Source: Verrucomicrobiia bacterium (GTDB lineage: Bacteria; Verrucomicrobiota; Verrucomicrobiia; JABWAM01). Taken from it: a DNA stretch of 47,289 nucleotides. The stretch is from positions 1 to 47,289 of the forward strand of contig JADZFN010000061.1 in assembly GCA_020849895.1 (NCBI GenBank), written 5' to 3'. Each line of letters opens with the position of its first letter. Within the stretch, counting starts at the first letter, position 1. Shown in pieces: positions 27,239 through 34,872 of the stretch. Position numbers and translations under genes: made by a program. Below the pieces are notes generated by a model, which saw only the letters and a list, made by a program, of their open reading frames with translations, was not told the origin of the DNA and did no database searches.

Positions 27239-28309
27239 TCACGCGATTTTCCGACGTCGTCGGCGCGAAAATCTCCCGGAAAGGCCCTCCCGGGAGACAA
27301 CGAACAGATGCTCCTTGTTGCGCAGGTGGCTCACTCGGCCCACCTTTTCGCCTTTCGGATTGTAGATGCCGATCTGGGCGCCCACATAGCGTTTGTAGTC
27401 GAGGGTGAGCGTGACGACTTTCGCCTCATGGTTCCAGAGATCGCGGCAGAGCGCCTCCATCTCCGGTCGGGAGAGATAGCCTTCGCTGTTGAAGGAAATC
27501 ACCAGCGTTCGCGCGCGAACCGCGTGGAGCACGCGCCGAAAGGCGTCCGAGAACTTCGGACGGGAGTTGAAGACGCTTGGGCGCTCCCGGCAATCCATCC
27601 GCTTGCAGGCGATCCCATAAACGTCGGGCTTATCCCAGCGCGCCAGCGACTCCCAGATGTGGTAGTTGCCCAGATAGGAATGCTGGTTATAGGGCGGATC
27701 AAGGTAGGCCACGTCCGCCTCCAGGCGCGCCGCGGCCTCAAGCGCATCCAGGCCGTGGGCTTCCCCCTTGCCGCATCTCGCCCGCGGAAGCAGGTCCGGC
27801 ACGCGGAGCTCCAGGTCCTGGTGCGCACGCGGCGCCCATCGCTTGAGATAGGCCATCTGCACGCCGGTCGTGGAATCCACGCGGTCCGCCGCCTCCATCA
27901 GGGCGACCAACATCACCGCCTCGAGCTCGAGGGGCAATGCCTTGGCGGAAATCGCCTCGCGGATCGCATCCACCCGGGCGCCGTTTTTCGGCTGAAAGAA
28001 ACGGGAGCGTTCGCAGAAGGTGTGCGTGAACCATCCAGGCGCGCCCCGGAGCGAGTTGAACTCCCGGACCAGCGTTTCAGCGTCGCGCCGCCAATCTTCC
28101 CGGTCCGCCTGCACGTAACAGCGCGCGAGTGTCTGGGCGTAGCGATTGTGATCGTTGGCCAGCACGCGCCACCCTTCGCGTTTGAAGGCGTGCCCTACCC
28201 GCGAGGTCCCCGAGAAAAGATCGAGTACGGTTCCCACCCTCCCCGCTTGGCGGACCACCTCGAGGATCTCCCCGAGCAAGGCGCGTTTGGACCCCAGATA
28301 CTTGATCAC
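27239..28309 (-). CDS. Adenine-specific DNA methyltransferase (D12/alpha class), orphan
   Basis: 356 residues from GTG 28309, with GGAG 8 bases upstream. The SAM-binding motif I is LDLFSGTSRVGHAF (FSGTSRVG at 32-39), preceded by MIKYLGSKRALL, which is typical of D12-class enzymes, and the catalytic motif IV is DPPY at 204-207 followed by NQHSYLGNYHIWE. Motif I before motif IV is the alpha/D12 order. It should methylate adenine N6 in a short DNA site. No restriction endonuclease, specificity subunit or mobile gene is adjacent: Rnk lies upstream and the aminotransferase downstream. A solitary regulatory or protective methyltransferase is likely. The C-terminus ends in a run of arginines and lysines (RRRRRK), possibly extra DNA contact. 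Confidence 0.88.
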   Translation of the reverse strand: MIKYLGSKRALLGEILEVVRQAGRVGTVLDLFSGTSRVGHAFKREGWRVLANDHNRYAQTLARCYVQADREDWRRDAETLVREFNSLRGAPGWFTHTFCERSRFFQPKNGARVDAIREAISAKALPLELEAVMLVALMEAADRVDSTTGVQMAYLKRWAPRAHQDLELRVPDLLPRARCGKGEAHGLDALEAAARLEADVAYLDPPYNQHSYLGNYHIWESLARWDKPDVYGIACKRMDCRERPSVFNSRPKFSDAFRRVLHAVRARTLVISFNSEGYLSRPEMEALCRDLWNHEAKVVTLTLDYKRYVGAQIGIYNPKGEKVGRVSHLRNKEHLFVVSREGLSGRFSRRRRRKIA

Positions 28310-28396
28310 CGACGTTTCTCCATCTCCCGCCTCCGCCGCAAAGCGCGCCCACGAGCGCCTCTCCCAGAGGGCTCCCGGGTCGTTTTCGGAAAGCCC

Positions 28397-28813
28397 CTAC
28401 TGATTGAACTGGCCGGCGGCTTCGGGCTGGTAGAGCACCTCCTCGACGCGCAGGCGCACCGCACCGGCCGGCACCGTCCACTTGAACACGTCGCCGACCC
28501 GCTGGCCCAGCATGGCGGTGCCGATCGGCGCCACGACGGAAATCTTGCCATGATCAATGTTCGCCTGGTCGGGGAACACGAGGGTGTAGATGAGCTCCTC
28601 GCCACTTTCCAAATTCTTCAGGCGCGCCTTGGAGTTCATCGTGATGACGTCCGCCGGCACGTCCTTGGACGCGATCACGCGCGCCTGCGCGAGTTCGCGC
28701 TGAAGTCCGCCCAGATCGTCGCGCGAGTTTTTCATCGCTTCAATCAACGGCTGGAGGCGCCGCATATCGGCTTCGGTGATGTAGATGGTCCGTGTTTTGG
28801 TAGGAGTGCTCAT
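28397..28813 (-). CDS. rnk: Rnk-type RNA polymerase-binding protein (GreA/GreB C-terminal fold)
   Basis: 138 residues from ATG 28813 (E. coli Rnk has 136). An N-terminal short coiled-coil (MRRLQPLIEAMKNSRDDLGG, HELDRAQ-like RELAQARVI) is followed by the FKBP-like domain: PADVITMNSKARLKNLESGE, ISVVAPIGTAMLGQRVGD and the terminal VLYQPEAAGQFNQ, which matches the Rnk signature YQPEAAGDY very closely. Rnk interacts with RNA polymerase like a Gre factor but lacks a long coiled coil, and affects nucleotide metabolism and stress responses. The antiporter gene lies 50 bp upstream on the same strand and the methyltransferase follows, so they may form one operon. Confidence 0.9.
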   Translation of the reverse strand: MSTPTKTRTIYITEADMRRLQPLIEAMKNSRDDLGGLQRELAQARVIASKDVPADVITMNSKARLKNLESGEELIYTLVFPDQANIDHGKISVVAPIGTAMLGQRVGDVFKWTVPAGAVRLRVEEVLYQPEAAGQFNQ

Positions 28814-28863
28814 GGGATTCACAGCTCCGCGGGGAAGGACGGAGAAGATAGCAATGGGCCGAA

Positions 28864-31158
28864 TCAAGTCGAGAGCCAAAACGCCATTTCCCGGACCTGC
28901 TCGGTCGAGCCAAGCGCCAACAAGCGGTCGCCCGCCTTCAAGGTTTCCGCGCGGCCCGGCCCAAGAATGGGGCGTCCGTCGCGTTCGATGGCGACGATCT
29001 GTATGCCGAACTTCGAGGTCAGCGCGAGATCACCCAGCGATTTCCCGACCGCCGACGAACTCGGGGGGACCAGCAGGGGTTCGAGGCCCACGTCGGCGAG
29101 CGTCGGCGCCTCGCGGCGATCCGCCTCGCCTTCAGGCTCGGAACGCAGCCAGCGTTCAGCGCGCCGAAGCCCCTCGTCCTGCCCCAGCAACAGAATTTTG
29201 TCGTTCGGGTAAAGGAGGGTATCGGCGGTCGGATTGGGAAGAGTCACCCCTTGGCGGTCGAGGCTCACGATCGTGCAGGAGAACTGCCGGCGAAGCGGCA
29301 GGCTCTCGATCGGCTGCGCCACCGCTCGCGAATTCTCGGTGATCGTGCATTCGGCCAGGCTCAATTCCCATTGCCCGTTGGATTCGGGCCAACCGGCCAG
29401 AGACGGCCTTCCATCACTAAAGGGCGAATCGGCCAGATGCTTTCTCAGTTCGCTCTCGAAGCGGCTGTGCACGCGGATCAGCTTCCTCCAAAAAAACGGC
29501 GCCAGCGCGGCGAGCGCCACCGCCAAGCCGACCAGGCTCCACCAAGGGAAAACGGTGAACGGGATCAGGAGAGCCAGCCACAGAATCATGACGAGCACGG
29601 CGGCGGCCTTGAGCGTATTTTCGAAAAGCGGCTGCAAAAGCGACGGCTTCGCGCGTCCTTGCGCGGCGGTCTCGGCGCAAAGCATGATCAGGACCTCGAC
29701 ATGACGCCACAGCGCCACCATGGGCGCCAACAGGATGACGCTGAAACCGAACAAAAAGATCAACAGCAACCCATTGCGCACCGGCCAATCCGCGCCGAAC
29801 CGTTGCTCCGCCAGTGCGTAGAGCGGCCGCGCAAAGATGAGCAGGCCGGAGATGAAAAGCGCCAGAAGCGCGATCTGCACGATCCGCGGCGCGGACAGTT
29901 TCCACAATAAATTGCCCGTCCGACGGTGTTTCAAGTTTTCGATCCACTCGTGGTAGAATTCGATCCATTGGGCGAAAAAGTGCGGCTGGCAGCGCTCCGC
30001 CCAGGCGCCGAATCCCTTCGATTTCCGGATCCACAAAGGCGTGGTCATCGAGGTCAGCAGGCACGTTCCGATACCCAGTGCGTAAAACGATTCCGGCACC
30101 AACCCGCCCTGCACGCCGGTCAACGCGATGATCAGCGAGAACTCTCCGATCGGCGTCAGACACAACGCCGCCCGAGCGGCGTCGCGCATGGAATGCCCTA
30201 CCAGCAGCAGCGCGCTCGTCGCCGCAAAGGTGCGCCACAGGATCACGATCAGGAAGACGCCGAGCACGAGCGGCCAGACGTTCGCCACCTGCTTAAAATC
30301 GAACAGCATCCCGATCGCCACGAAGAACACCGGCGCGAACACCTCGCACAGCCCGCCCAGCACGCGATCCAGTTGCTCGCCGCGTCCCGTCGTGGAAACG
30401 ATGGTGCCCAGGAGAAACGCACCCAGCGCCGGCGAGAATCCCGCTCGAGCCGACAGCAGGGCCATGGCGAGCAGCAGGCCGACGATCACCAGCGAGCGCA
30501 CTTCCGCCGCGCCGTTTCGCTTCAGGCGATTCAGCAAAGGCGGCACCAGCAACAGCGCGCCGATCACCATCGTAACAATGACCGCGTTAAGACGGACCAC
30601 CGTGCCGAAGACCACCATCGAATCCACTCGCCCCAATTGGATGAGCGAACTCATCACCGTCAGCGTAACCACCGCCACCATGTCGTCGAGCGCCGTGACG
30701 GTCAGCGCGGTCTGTCCGAAACGGGTGTGGAGGGCGTTGACCTCGCGCAGGCTTTTGCCGAGCACCGCCGTGCTCGACACCATGAGCATCCCCGCGAGGA
30801 CCAGGCTGTGGGTGACGGGCCAACCCAACGCCGCGCCCAGCCCTCGGCAACCCACCAGCACCAACCCCGCGATCGCCAGCGTGGCCAGGACCAACGGCAG
30901 TCCCACCTTGCGCAGCCGCTGCAGCCGGAGGCCCTGGCCGATGTTGAAAATCAGAAACACCAGGCCGATTTGCGCCAGCGACTGGATGCGGTCGGGGCTG
31001 GAAACCCACGCGATCGAAGGCGTATGCGGCCCGATGAGGATGCCGGCGCCGATATAGCCGATGACCACAGGCAGGCCAAGGCGCTGGCAGAGCCACGCCG
31101 CGGCGGCGGCAACCAGCATCACCATCCCCAAGTCCTGAATGAAATCAATGCCTGACAT
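28864..31158 (-). CDS. CPA2-family monovalent cation/proton antiporter with tandem TrkA-C domains
   Basis: 764 residues from ATG 31158. Residues 1 to about 380 form the KefB/CPA2-like Na+/H+ exchanger domain with 12-13 helices (GYIGAGILIGPHTPSIAW, GLVFLIFNIGQGL, TALTVTALDDMVAVVTLTVM with the ion-site aspartate pair, ALGAFLLGTIVSTTGRGEQL). Unusually it is followed by a second membrane section of 4-5 helices (about 415-570) instead of the NAD-binding TrkA-N domain seen in KefB/KefC. The C-terminus holds two TrkA-C-like domains (about 600-680 and 690-764, the latter VGKSLGDLALTSKFGIQIVAI...AGDRLLALG). It probably exchanges K+ or Na+ for protons at the inner membrane under ligand control by the TrkA-C domains. 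It is divergent from a PtsN-like gene across 197 bp. Confidence 0.88.
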   Translation of the reverse strand: MSGIDFIQDLGMVMLVAAAAAWLCQRLGLPVVIGYIGAGILIGPHTPSIAWVSSPDRIQSLAQIGLVFLIFNIGQGLRLQRLRKVGLPLVLATLAIAGLVLVGCRGLGAALGWPVTHSLVLAGMLMVSSTAVLGKSLREVNALHTRFGQTALTVTALDDMVAVVTLTVMSSLIQLGRVDSMVVFGTVVRLNAVIVTMVIGALLLVPPLLNRLKRNGAAEVRSLVIVGLLLAMALLSARAGFSPALGAFLLGTIVSTTGRGEQLDRVLGGLCEVFAPVFFVAIGMLFDFKQVANVWPLVLGVFLIVILWRTFAATSALLLVGHSMRDAARAALCLTPIGEFSLIIALTGVQGGLVPESFYALGIGTCLLTSMTTPLWIRKSKGFGAWAERCQPHFFAQWIEFYHEWIENLKHRRTGNLLWKLSAPRIVQIALLALFISGLLIFARPLYALAEQRFGADWPVRNGLLLIFLFGFSVILLAPMVALWRHVEVLIMLCAETAAQGRAKPSLLQPLFENTLKAAAVLVMILWLALLIPFTVFPWWSLVGLAVALAALAPFFWRKLIRVHSRFESELRKHLADSPFSDGRPSLAGWPESNGQWELSLAECTITENSRAVAQPIESLPLRRQFSCTIVSLDRQGVTLPNPTADTLLYPNDKILLLGQDEGLRRAERWLRSEPEGEADRREAPTLADVGLEPLLVPPSSSAVGKSLGDLALTSKFGIQIVAIERDGRPILGPGRAETLKAGDRLLALGSTEQVREMAFWLST

Positions 31159-31302
31159 GACGCGTCAAAATTAGAGTCAAATGGCGTTCGTAATATCTCG
31201 TGAAAACCGAAACGGAAGGCTAGGACATCCGCGAAACGATGGCGAGAAAAGAACGGATCCCCCGAAGTTAAAATCCTGAAACGTCGGCTCCACAGAATCG
31301 TC

Positions 31303-31331
31303 TTGTCGCCCCGCCGTCCGAATCCTAGTCT
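31303..31331 (+). promoter_or_regulatory. Candidate promoter of the EIIA-Ntr-like gene
   Basis: TTGTCG (31303-31308), 17 bp, TAGTCT (31326-31331). The expected leader before ATG 31356 is about 18 nt and contains no Shine-Dalgarno sequence. Confidence 0.4.
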
Positions 31332-31355
31332 CCCCTTCGCCCCATCGCGCGCTTC

Positions 31356-31817
31356 ATGAAGTGTTCCGAGCTCATTCAGCCCTCGCAGATCGTCCTCGAT
31401 CTCAACGCCACGGACCGTTGGGCGGCAATTGATGAGCTGGTGGACCACCTCGTCCGTCTCGGGTTGGTCGCCGCCACGCAACACGAAACGGTGATCACGG
31501 CGGTCAAGGAGCGTGAGAAAACCATCAGCACCGGCGTCGGATTCGGAATCGCGATTCCGCACGGTTCCACCGATGGCGTCACGAAGGTCACCGCGATTCT
31601 GGGGCGATCGTCCAAGGGCATCAACTTCGACGCGCTCGACAATCAACCCGTTCGCCTGGTCGTCCTCTTCCTCGTCCCCACCGGCCAGTATCAGGAGCAC
31701 CTCAAGACCTTGGCGACCATATCCCGCTTCCTCGGCGATCGCGACTTTCGCGAGCAAGCCTTCAAGGCGGCCTCCGCCCAGGAACTTTATGACGTCATCC
31801 TCAAGCGCGAAGGGTAA
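31356..31817 (+). CDS. PTS EIIA domain protein, PtsN (EIIA-Ntr)-like
   Basis: 153 residues, a single fructose-type EIIA (PTS IIA type 2) domain. The phosphorylatable histidine is His69 in GFGIAIPHGST. VVLFLVPTGQYQEHLKTLATI and the C-terminal ISRFLGDRDFREQAFKAAS are typical of the PtsN subgroup. No sugar-transport EIIB or EIIC partners are adjacent, so a regulatory role is expected. In E. coli PtsN controls potassium uptake (TrkA, KdpD), and here the gene is divergent from a cation/proton antiporter with TrkA-C regulatory domains, which suggests the same theme. The start has a close TTG-N20-TA promoter but no Shine-Dalgarno sequence. Confidence 0.88.
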   Translation: MKCSELIQPSQIVLDLNATDRWAAIDELVDHLVRLGLVAATQHETVITAVKEREKTISTGVGFGIAIPHGSTDGVTKVTAILGRSSKGINFDALDNQPVRLVVLFLVPTGQYQEHLKTLATISRFLGDRDFREQAFKAASAQELYDVILKREG

Positions 31818-31836
31818 GAGGGTGTTTCTTTTTTGC

Positions 31837-31865
31837 GTGACAAGGCAGACCGACGGCATTAGAGT
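31837..31865 (+). promoter_or_regulatory. Candidate promoter upstream of infC
   Basis: GTGACA (31837-31842), 17 bp, TAGAGT (31860-31865). It matches the pattern found before other genes here. Transcription would start near 31872, about 280 nt before infC and about 10 nt before a small reading frame. Confidence 0.4.
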
Positions 31866-31881
31866 GCCCGCCAGATTCAAC

Positions 31882-31974
31882 ATGCCTCATCGCAACCGCG
31901 CTTCTTTTTATCGTTTTGCCGAGGGCCGGCCGTCGCCGTGTGTCTCGGTCGCCGATTGCGGAGCTGCGCGATGA
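31882..31974 (+). CDS. Possible 30-residue leader peptide upstream of infC
   Basis: ATG 31882 opens a 30-codon frame ending in TGA at 31972-31974 (MPHRNRASFYRFAEGRPSPC and ten more residues). It begins about 10 nt after the predicted transcription start. It is arginine-rich and has no family resemblance. No Shine-Dalgarno sequence is visible. It may be a leader peptide or chance. Confidence 0.2.
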   Translation: MPHRNRASFYRFAEGRPSPCVSVADCGAAR

Positions 31975-32152
31975 TCCAGAAGCCCGTGAGACGGTTCACC
32001 CTTGAGATTCCCCTGCGTTAGTGAATGCATGTCCGCGAGTCCGGTCATGTCTCTTTCGTCCGCTTTCGCCCCGCGCTGAATGAATCGCTCCGGGGGAATT
32101 CCGCATACCGCGGACGGCGCTCCACCTTGCGCCGCCTGACCGTTCCGCACGC

Positions 32153-32815
32153 ATGAAGCATCCACCGTTCCAGTTCCGCGTCAACCATCGCATCCGCGCA
32201 CCCGAGGTGCGCGTCATTTCCGAAGACGGCAAGCAAGCCGGCGTCATGTCGGTGGGCGCCGCGCTCAAGCTCGCCATGGACCAGGGCCGAGACCTGGTCG
32301 AGGTCGCCGCGGACGCCAAACCGCCCGTCTGTCGCATCGTGGACTTCGGCAAGTTTCGTTACGAGCAGGCTAAAAAACACAAGGGCGACGGCAAACACGC
32401 TGCGGCGTCGAAGGTGAAGGAGCTCAAGTTCCACGTGAACATCGGGGATCATGACTACGCCATCAAGATGCGGCATGCGGCGGAATTCCTCCAGAAAGGC
32501 ATGCGCGTGAAGGTGTCCATCTACTTCCGCGGCCGTGAGATGGCTTACCAGGAGTTCGGCGCCCAACTCATCGAGCGCGTACTCCAAGAGGTGGCCGCCT
32601 TCGCCCACTGCGACGCCCCGCCCCGGCTCCTTGGGAAAAACCTTCACGTTCTCCTGATTCCAGGGAAGGCCAAACACAAAATCGGAGAAGCCGCGCCGCG
32701 CGCGGCGGCCGCTGCGACGCCTGCGCCGCCGGCGTCCGCGCCTTCCCGTCCCGCGGTGGCGACGCAGTCTTTCGGCGCCCCGATCAAGATTGACCTGAAG
32801 ATCGGCAGCGCGTAA
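32153..32815 (+). CDS. infC: Translation initiation factor IF-3 with C-terminal extension
   Basis: 220 residues; typical IF-3 is about 180. The N-terminal domain has FRVNHRIRAPEVRVISEDG, EVAADAKPPVCRIVDFGKFR and the basic linker YEQAKKHK; the C-terminal domain has VKELKFHVNIGDHDYAIKM, KGMRVKVSIYFRGREMAYQ and FGAQLIERV. After NLHVLLIPGK comes a tail of about 40 residues rich in alanine and proline that ends in IKIDLKIGSA. IF-3 binds the 30S subunit, prevents early 50S joining and checks the start codon. The start is an ordinary ATG, unlike the rare AUU of E. coli. Ribosomal protein genes rpmI and rplT, which usually follow infC, are absent: the next gene is on the opposite strand. Confidence 0.95.
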   Translation: MKHPPFQFRVNHRIRAPEVRVISEDGKQAGVMSVGAALKLAMDQGRDLVEVAADAKPPVCRIVDFGKFRYEQAKKHKGDGKHAAASKVKELKFHVNIGDHDYAIKMRHAAEFLQKGMRVKVSIYFRGREMAYQEFGAQLIERVLQEVAAFAHCDAPPRLLGKNLHVLLIPGKAKHKIGEAAPRAAAAATPAPPASAPSRPAVATQSFGAPIKIDLKIGSA

Positions 32816-32849
32816 CCGCTTTCGCCGTTTCTCCGCCGCTTCGTCAGAC

Positions 32850-32869
32850 GGAAGCGGCCTTCGGCTTCC
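32850..32869. terminator. Candidate terminator hairpin between convergent genes
   Basis: GGAAGC (32850-32855) pairs with GCTTCC (32864-32869) around an 8-base loop, 35 bases after the infC stop and before the stop of the converging minus-strand gene. No strong T-run follows on either side, so termination efficiency is uncertain. Confidence 0.35.
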
Positions 32870-32934
32870 AAAGGAAAACGGCGCAGGATTTCGTTGCGCC
32901 CGACTTGCGCCTTCGCGCCCGGCTTCGATGCCTC

Positions 32935-33630
32935 CTATCCCGAGAGGCGGCGGACCAGGGCGAAGAAGCGGTCCTCATACGCTTCGAAGACGCCGAGATC
33001 CCGCAGCTTCGCCGCGAGGAGCTTCAACCGGGAACGATCGCCTCCCACCGCCTCGAAATCGCGCTCCACGTCCGCGTGCACCCCGCGCGGAATGCCGTCG
33101 AGCAGCTCGAACATCCGCTCCCGCTTCATGTCCGACACGTGCACCGGCGCGGCCTTGCGGATCGTGTCGGTCATGAACTTCAGCAAACAAACCTCCCAGG
33201 CGTCGTCCACGCCCTGAATCACCGCGGTGAGCGGCTCGCCCCGCTGCTCAACGTCCCCCCGCACGCGCGCCGCCACGCTCGCCAAGCTGTCGTGAACGGT
33301 GGTTTCGCGCGCCGCGTCGCGGCGGAAGCGGAAGCCGTATTTGAGGAAGGCGAGGTCTTTCGCATGATCGTGCAGCCACCCCGCGAAACGCTGCCCGTCC
33401 TCGCCAAATCCCTCGAGAAGGAGCTTCTGGAAAAAGGCGGGGGTCAGGAGCTGGGGGCGCTCGGCGTGAACCTGCCCCTCGCGGATCGAAACCTGGTTCG
33501 CCGCATCCATCTTTTCGGCGATGAGGCGATAGTGGATCACGGTCGTCCCAAAGGTCTCCAACCGCTGCCGCGGTTCGAGCAGGACTTTCGTATTGGCCAG
33601 CGCCCACCAGATGTCGTCGTTCGTTCGCAT
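32935..33630 (-). CDS. Protein of unknown function
   Basis: 231 residues. ATG 33630 is supported by GGAG 4 bases upstream (gtggagacg before ATG). The sequence is soluble-looking and mixed in charge, with a tryptophan-rich start (MRTNDDIWWALANTKVLLEP), TTVIHYRLIAEKMDAANQVS, ERPQLLTPAFFQKLLLEGFG and DLAFLKYGFRFRR. Its amino-acid pattern is clearly protein-like and the frame keeps the codon bias of its neighbours. There is no signal peptide, membrane helix or motif that I recognise. It is convergent with infC and divergent from manA (111-bp gap). It may be a lineage-conserved verrucomicrobial protein; no function is proposed. Confidence 0.7.
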   Translation of the reverse strand: MRTNDDIWWALANTKVLLEPRQRLETFGTTVIHYRLIAEKMDAANQVSIREGQVHAERPQLLTPAFFQKLLLEGFGEDGQRFAGWLHDHAKDLAFLKYGFRFRRDAARETTVHDSLASVAARVRGDVEQRGEPLTAVIQGVDDAWEVCLLKFMTDTIRKAAPVHVSDMKRERMFELLDGIPRGVHADVERDFEAVGGDRSRLKLLAAKLRDLGVFEAYEDRFFALVRRLSG

Positions 33631-33682
33631 CGTCTCCACCGTAGCGCGAAACCGCCCGCCGCGCCACGCCGGGATTGGCGGC

Positions 33683-33711
33683 TTCCTGAAGGATCCGCCT
33701 TGTGTTAGCGT
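33683..33711 (+). promoter_or_regulatory. Candidate promoter of manA
   Basis: TTCCTG (33683-33688), 17 bp, TAGCGT (33706-33711). The -35 box deviates from the TTG seen elsewhere. The leader would be about 24 nt, without a Shine-Dalgarno sequence. Confidence 0.3.
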
Positions 33712-33741
33712 GCGCTTTCTCGGGTTTCTCCGCTTCCTTTC

Positions 33742-34758
33742 ATGCCGCTCCCGCCCGCCTTCATCTTCGCGCCGCGCTACAAAGAGCGTCCGTGGGGCGC
33801 ACAGGCGATCGCGCGCCTCGGTGCCCATCCGCCCATCCCCGCCGGCCAACGCATCGGCGAATCCTGGGAAATCTCGGACCGCGAAGGCGACGAAAGCGTG
33901 ATCGCCGACGGCCCCTGGCGCGGAAAAACCCTTCGCGAGCTTCTCGACACCCGCGGCGCGGAAGTCATGAGACGCCCATGGCCGAAAGGGCAGCGCTTCC
34001 CGCTCCTCGTAAAGATCCTCGATTGCGCGGAGCGCCTCTCCCTCCAAGTGCATCCCCCTCCCGCCGTCGCCGCCGCCCTTGGCGGAGAGCCGAAAACCGA
34101 GGCGTGGTATCTCCTCGACGCGGCGCCCGGCGCCGCGCTCCTCGCGGGATTCCGAAGGGGAACGACGCGCGCCGCCTTCGCGCGCGCCCTGCGTTCCGGC
34201 AAGCCCGGTGAAATCGAAGCGATGATCTCCCGCCTCCCCGTGAGGCGCGGCGACGCAATCTTCACTCCGTCGGGGAGGATTCATGCCATTGACGCCGGCT
34301 GCCTCATCCTCGAGGTGCAACAGAACTCGGACACCACTTATCGCGTTTACGATTGGGGACGCGTCGGGCTCGACGGCCGGCCGCGTGCGCTCCACCTTGA
34401 AGAAAGCCTCTGCGCGGCGGATTTCGAGGACGTCGAACCGCTGCTCGCGCCGCTCGCGGGGAAGGGAGGCCGCCGCGTCCTGGCCGACTGCGCGTATTTT
34501 CGCCTCGAAGAATGGAGCCCGGAAGCGGCGGGCGAAATGGAGTGCCAGGCTCCGGCCATCCTCCACGCGGCGGACGGCGCGTGCGAAGTCGTCTCTCCGA
34601 ACGGCGCGGTCGCGGTTCCCGCCGGCGCGACGGCGCTCCTCCCCGCCGGAAGCCGCCGCCTCCATCTCGCTTCCACCGCACTCCTCGCGACGGTCGGCGA
34701 AGGATCCTGCCTGGCCCGCAAAGATCCTCGAAACCGGACCGCCTCGACCTCCGGATGA
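33742..34758 (+). CDS. manA: Class I mannose-6-phosphate isomerase
   Basis: 338 residues, the short form seen in many non-enterobacterial bacteria. Zinc ligands lie in LSLQVHP (Gln102, His104), in the GGEPKTEAWYLL motif (Glu116/Glu120) and in SGRIHAI (His181). Catalytic Arg is in QQNSDTTYRVYDWGR (about 201). The C-terminal cupin follows (about 235-325). It interconverts fructose-6-phosphate and mannose-6-phosphate and so supplies GDP-mannose, which fits the gmd gene 4 kb downstream. It is divergent from the unknown gene at 32935-33630; pcm follows after 114 bp. Confidence 0.92.
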   Translation: MPLPPAFIFAPRYKERPWGAQAIARLGAHPPIPAGQRIGESWEISDREGDESVIADGPWRGKTLRELLDTRGAEVMRRPWPKGQRFPLLVKILDCAERLSLQVHPPPAVAAALGGEPKTEAWYLLDAAPGAALLAGFRRGTTRAAFARALRSGKPGEIEAMISRLPVRRGDAIFTPSGRIHAIDAGCLILEVQQNSDTTYRVYDWGRVGLDGRPRALHLEESLCAADFEDVEPLLAPLAGKGGRRVLADCAYFRLEEWSPEAAGEMECQAPAILHAADGACEVVSPNGAVAVPAGATALLPAGSRRLHLASTALLATVGEGSCLARKDPRNRTASTSG

Positions 34759-34872
34759 AGGCGGGGCGCGCCCCTGATTTCCAGGTTCGGCGAACCGCCT
34801 CCCGCAAAAGGCGACAACCGTCGGAAGCTTCTGCGTTTTCGGGAAGCGCGGATTTTTAAGAAGGAACGAACC

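Larger units (their letters stand above)
31818..32152. other. 335-bp gap upstream of infC, probable long leader
   Basis: This gap holds one good promoter candidate (31837-31865) and a short reading frame (31882-31974). The remaining 180 bases before infC contain neither a clear ribosome-binding site nor a recognisable riboswitch. If the promoter serves infC, the leader is about 280 nt. Long leaders are common before infC operons, where they allow control of translation. Confidence 0.35.
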
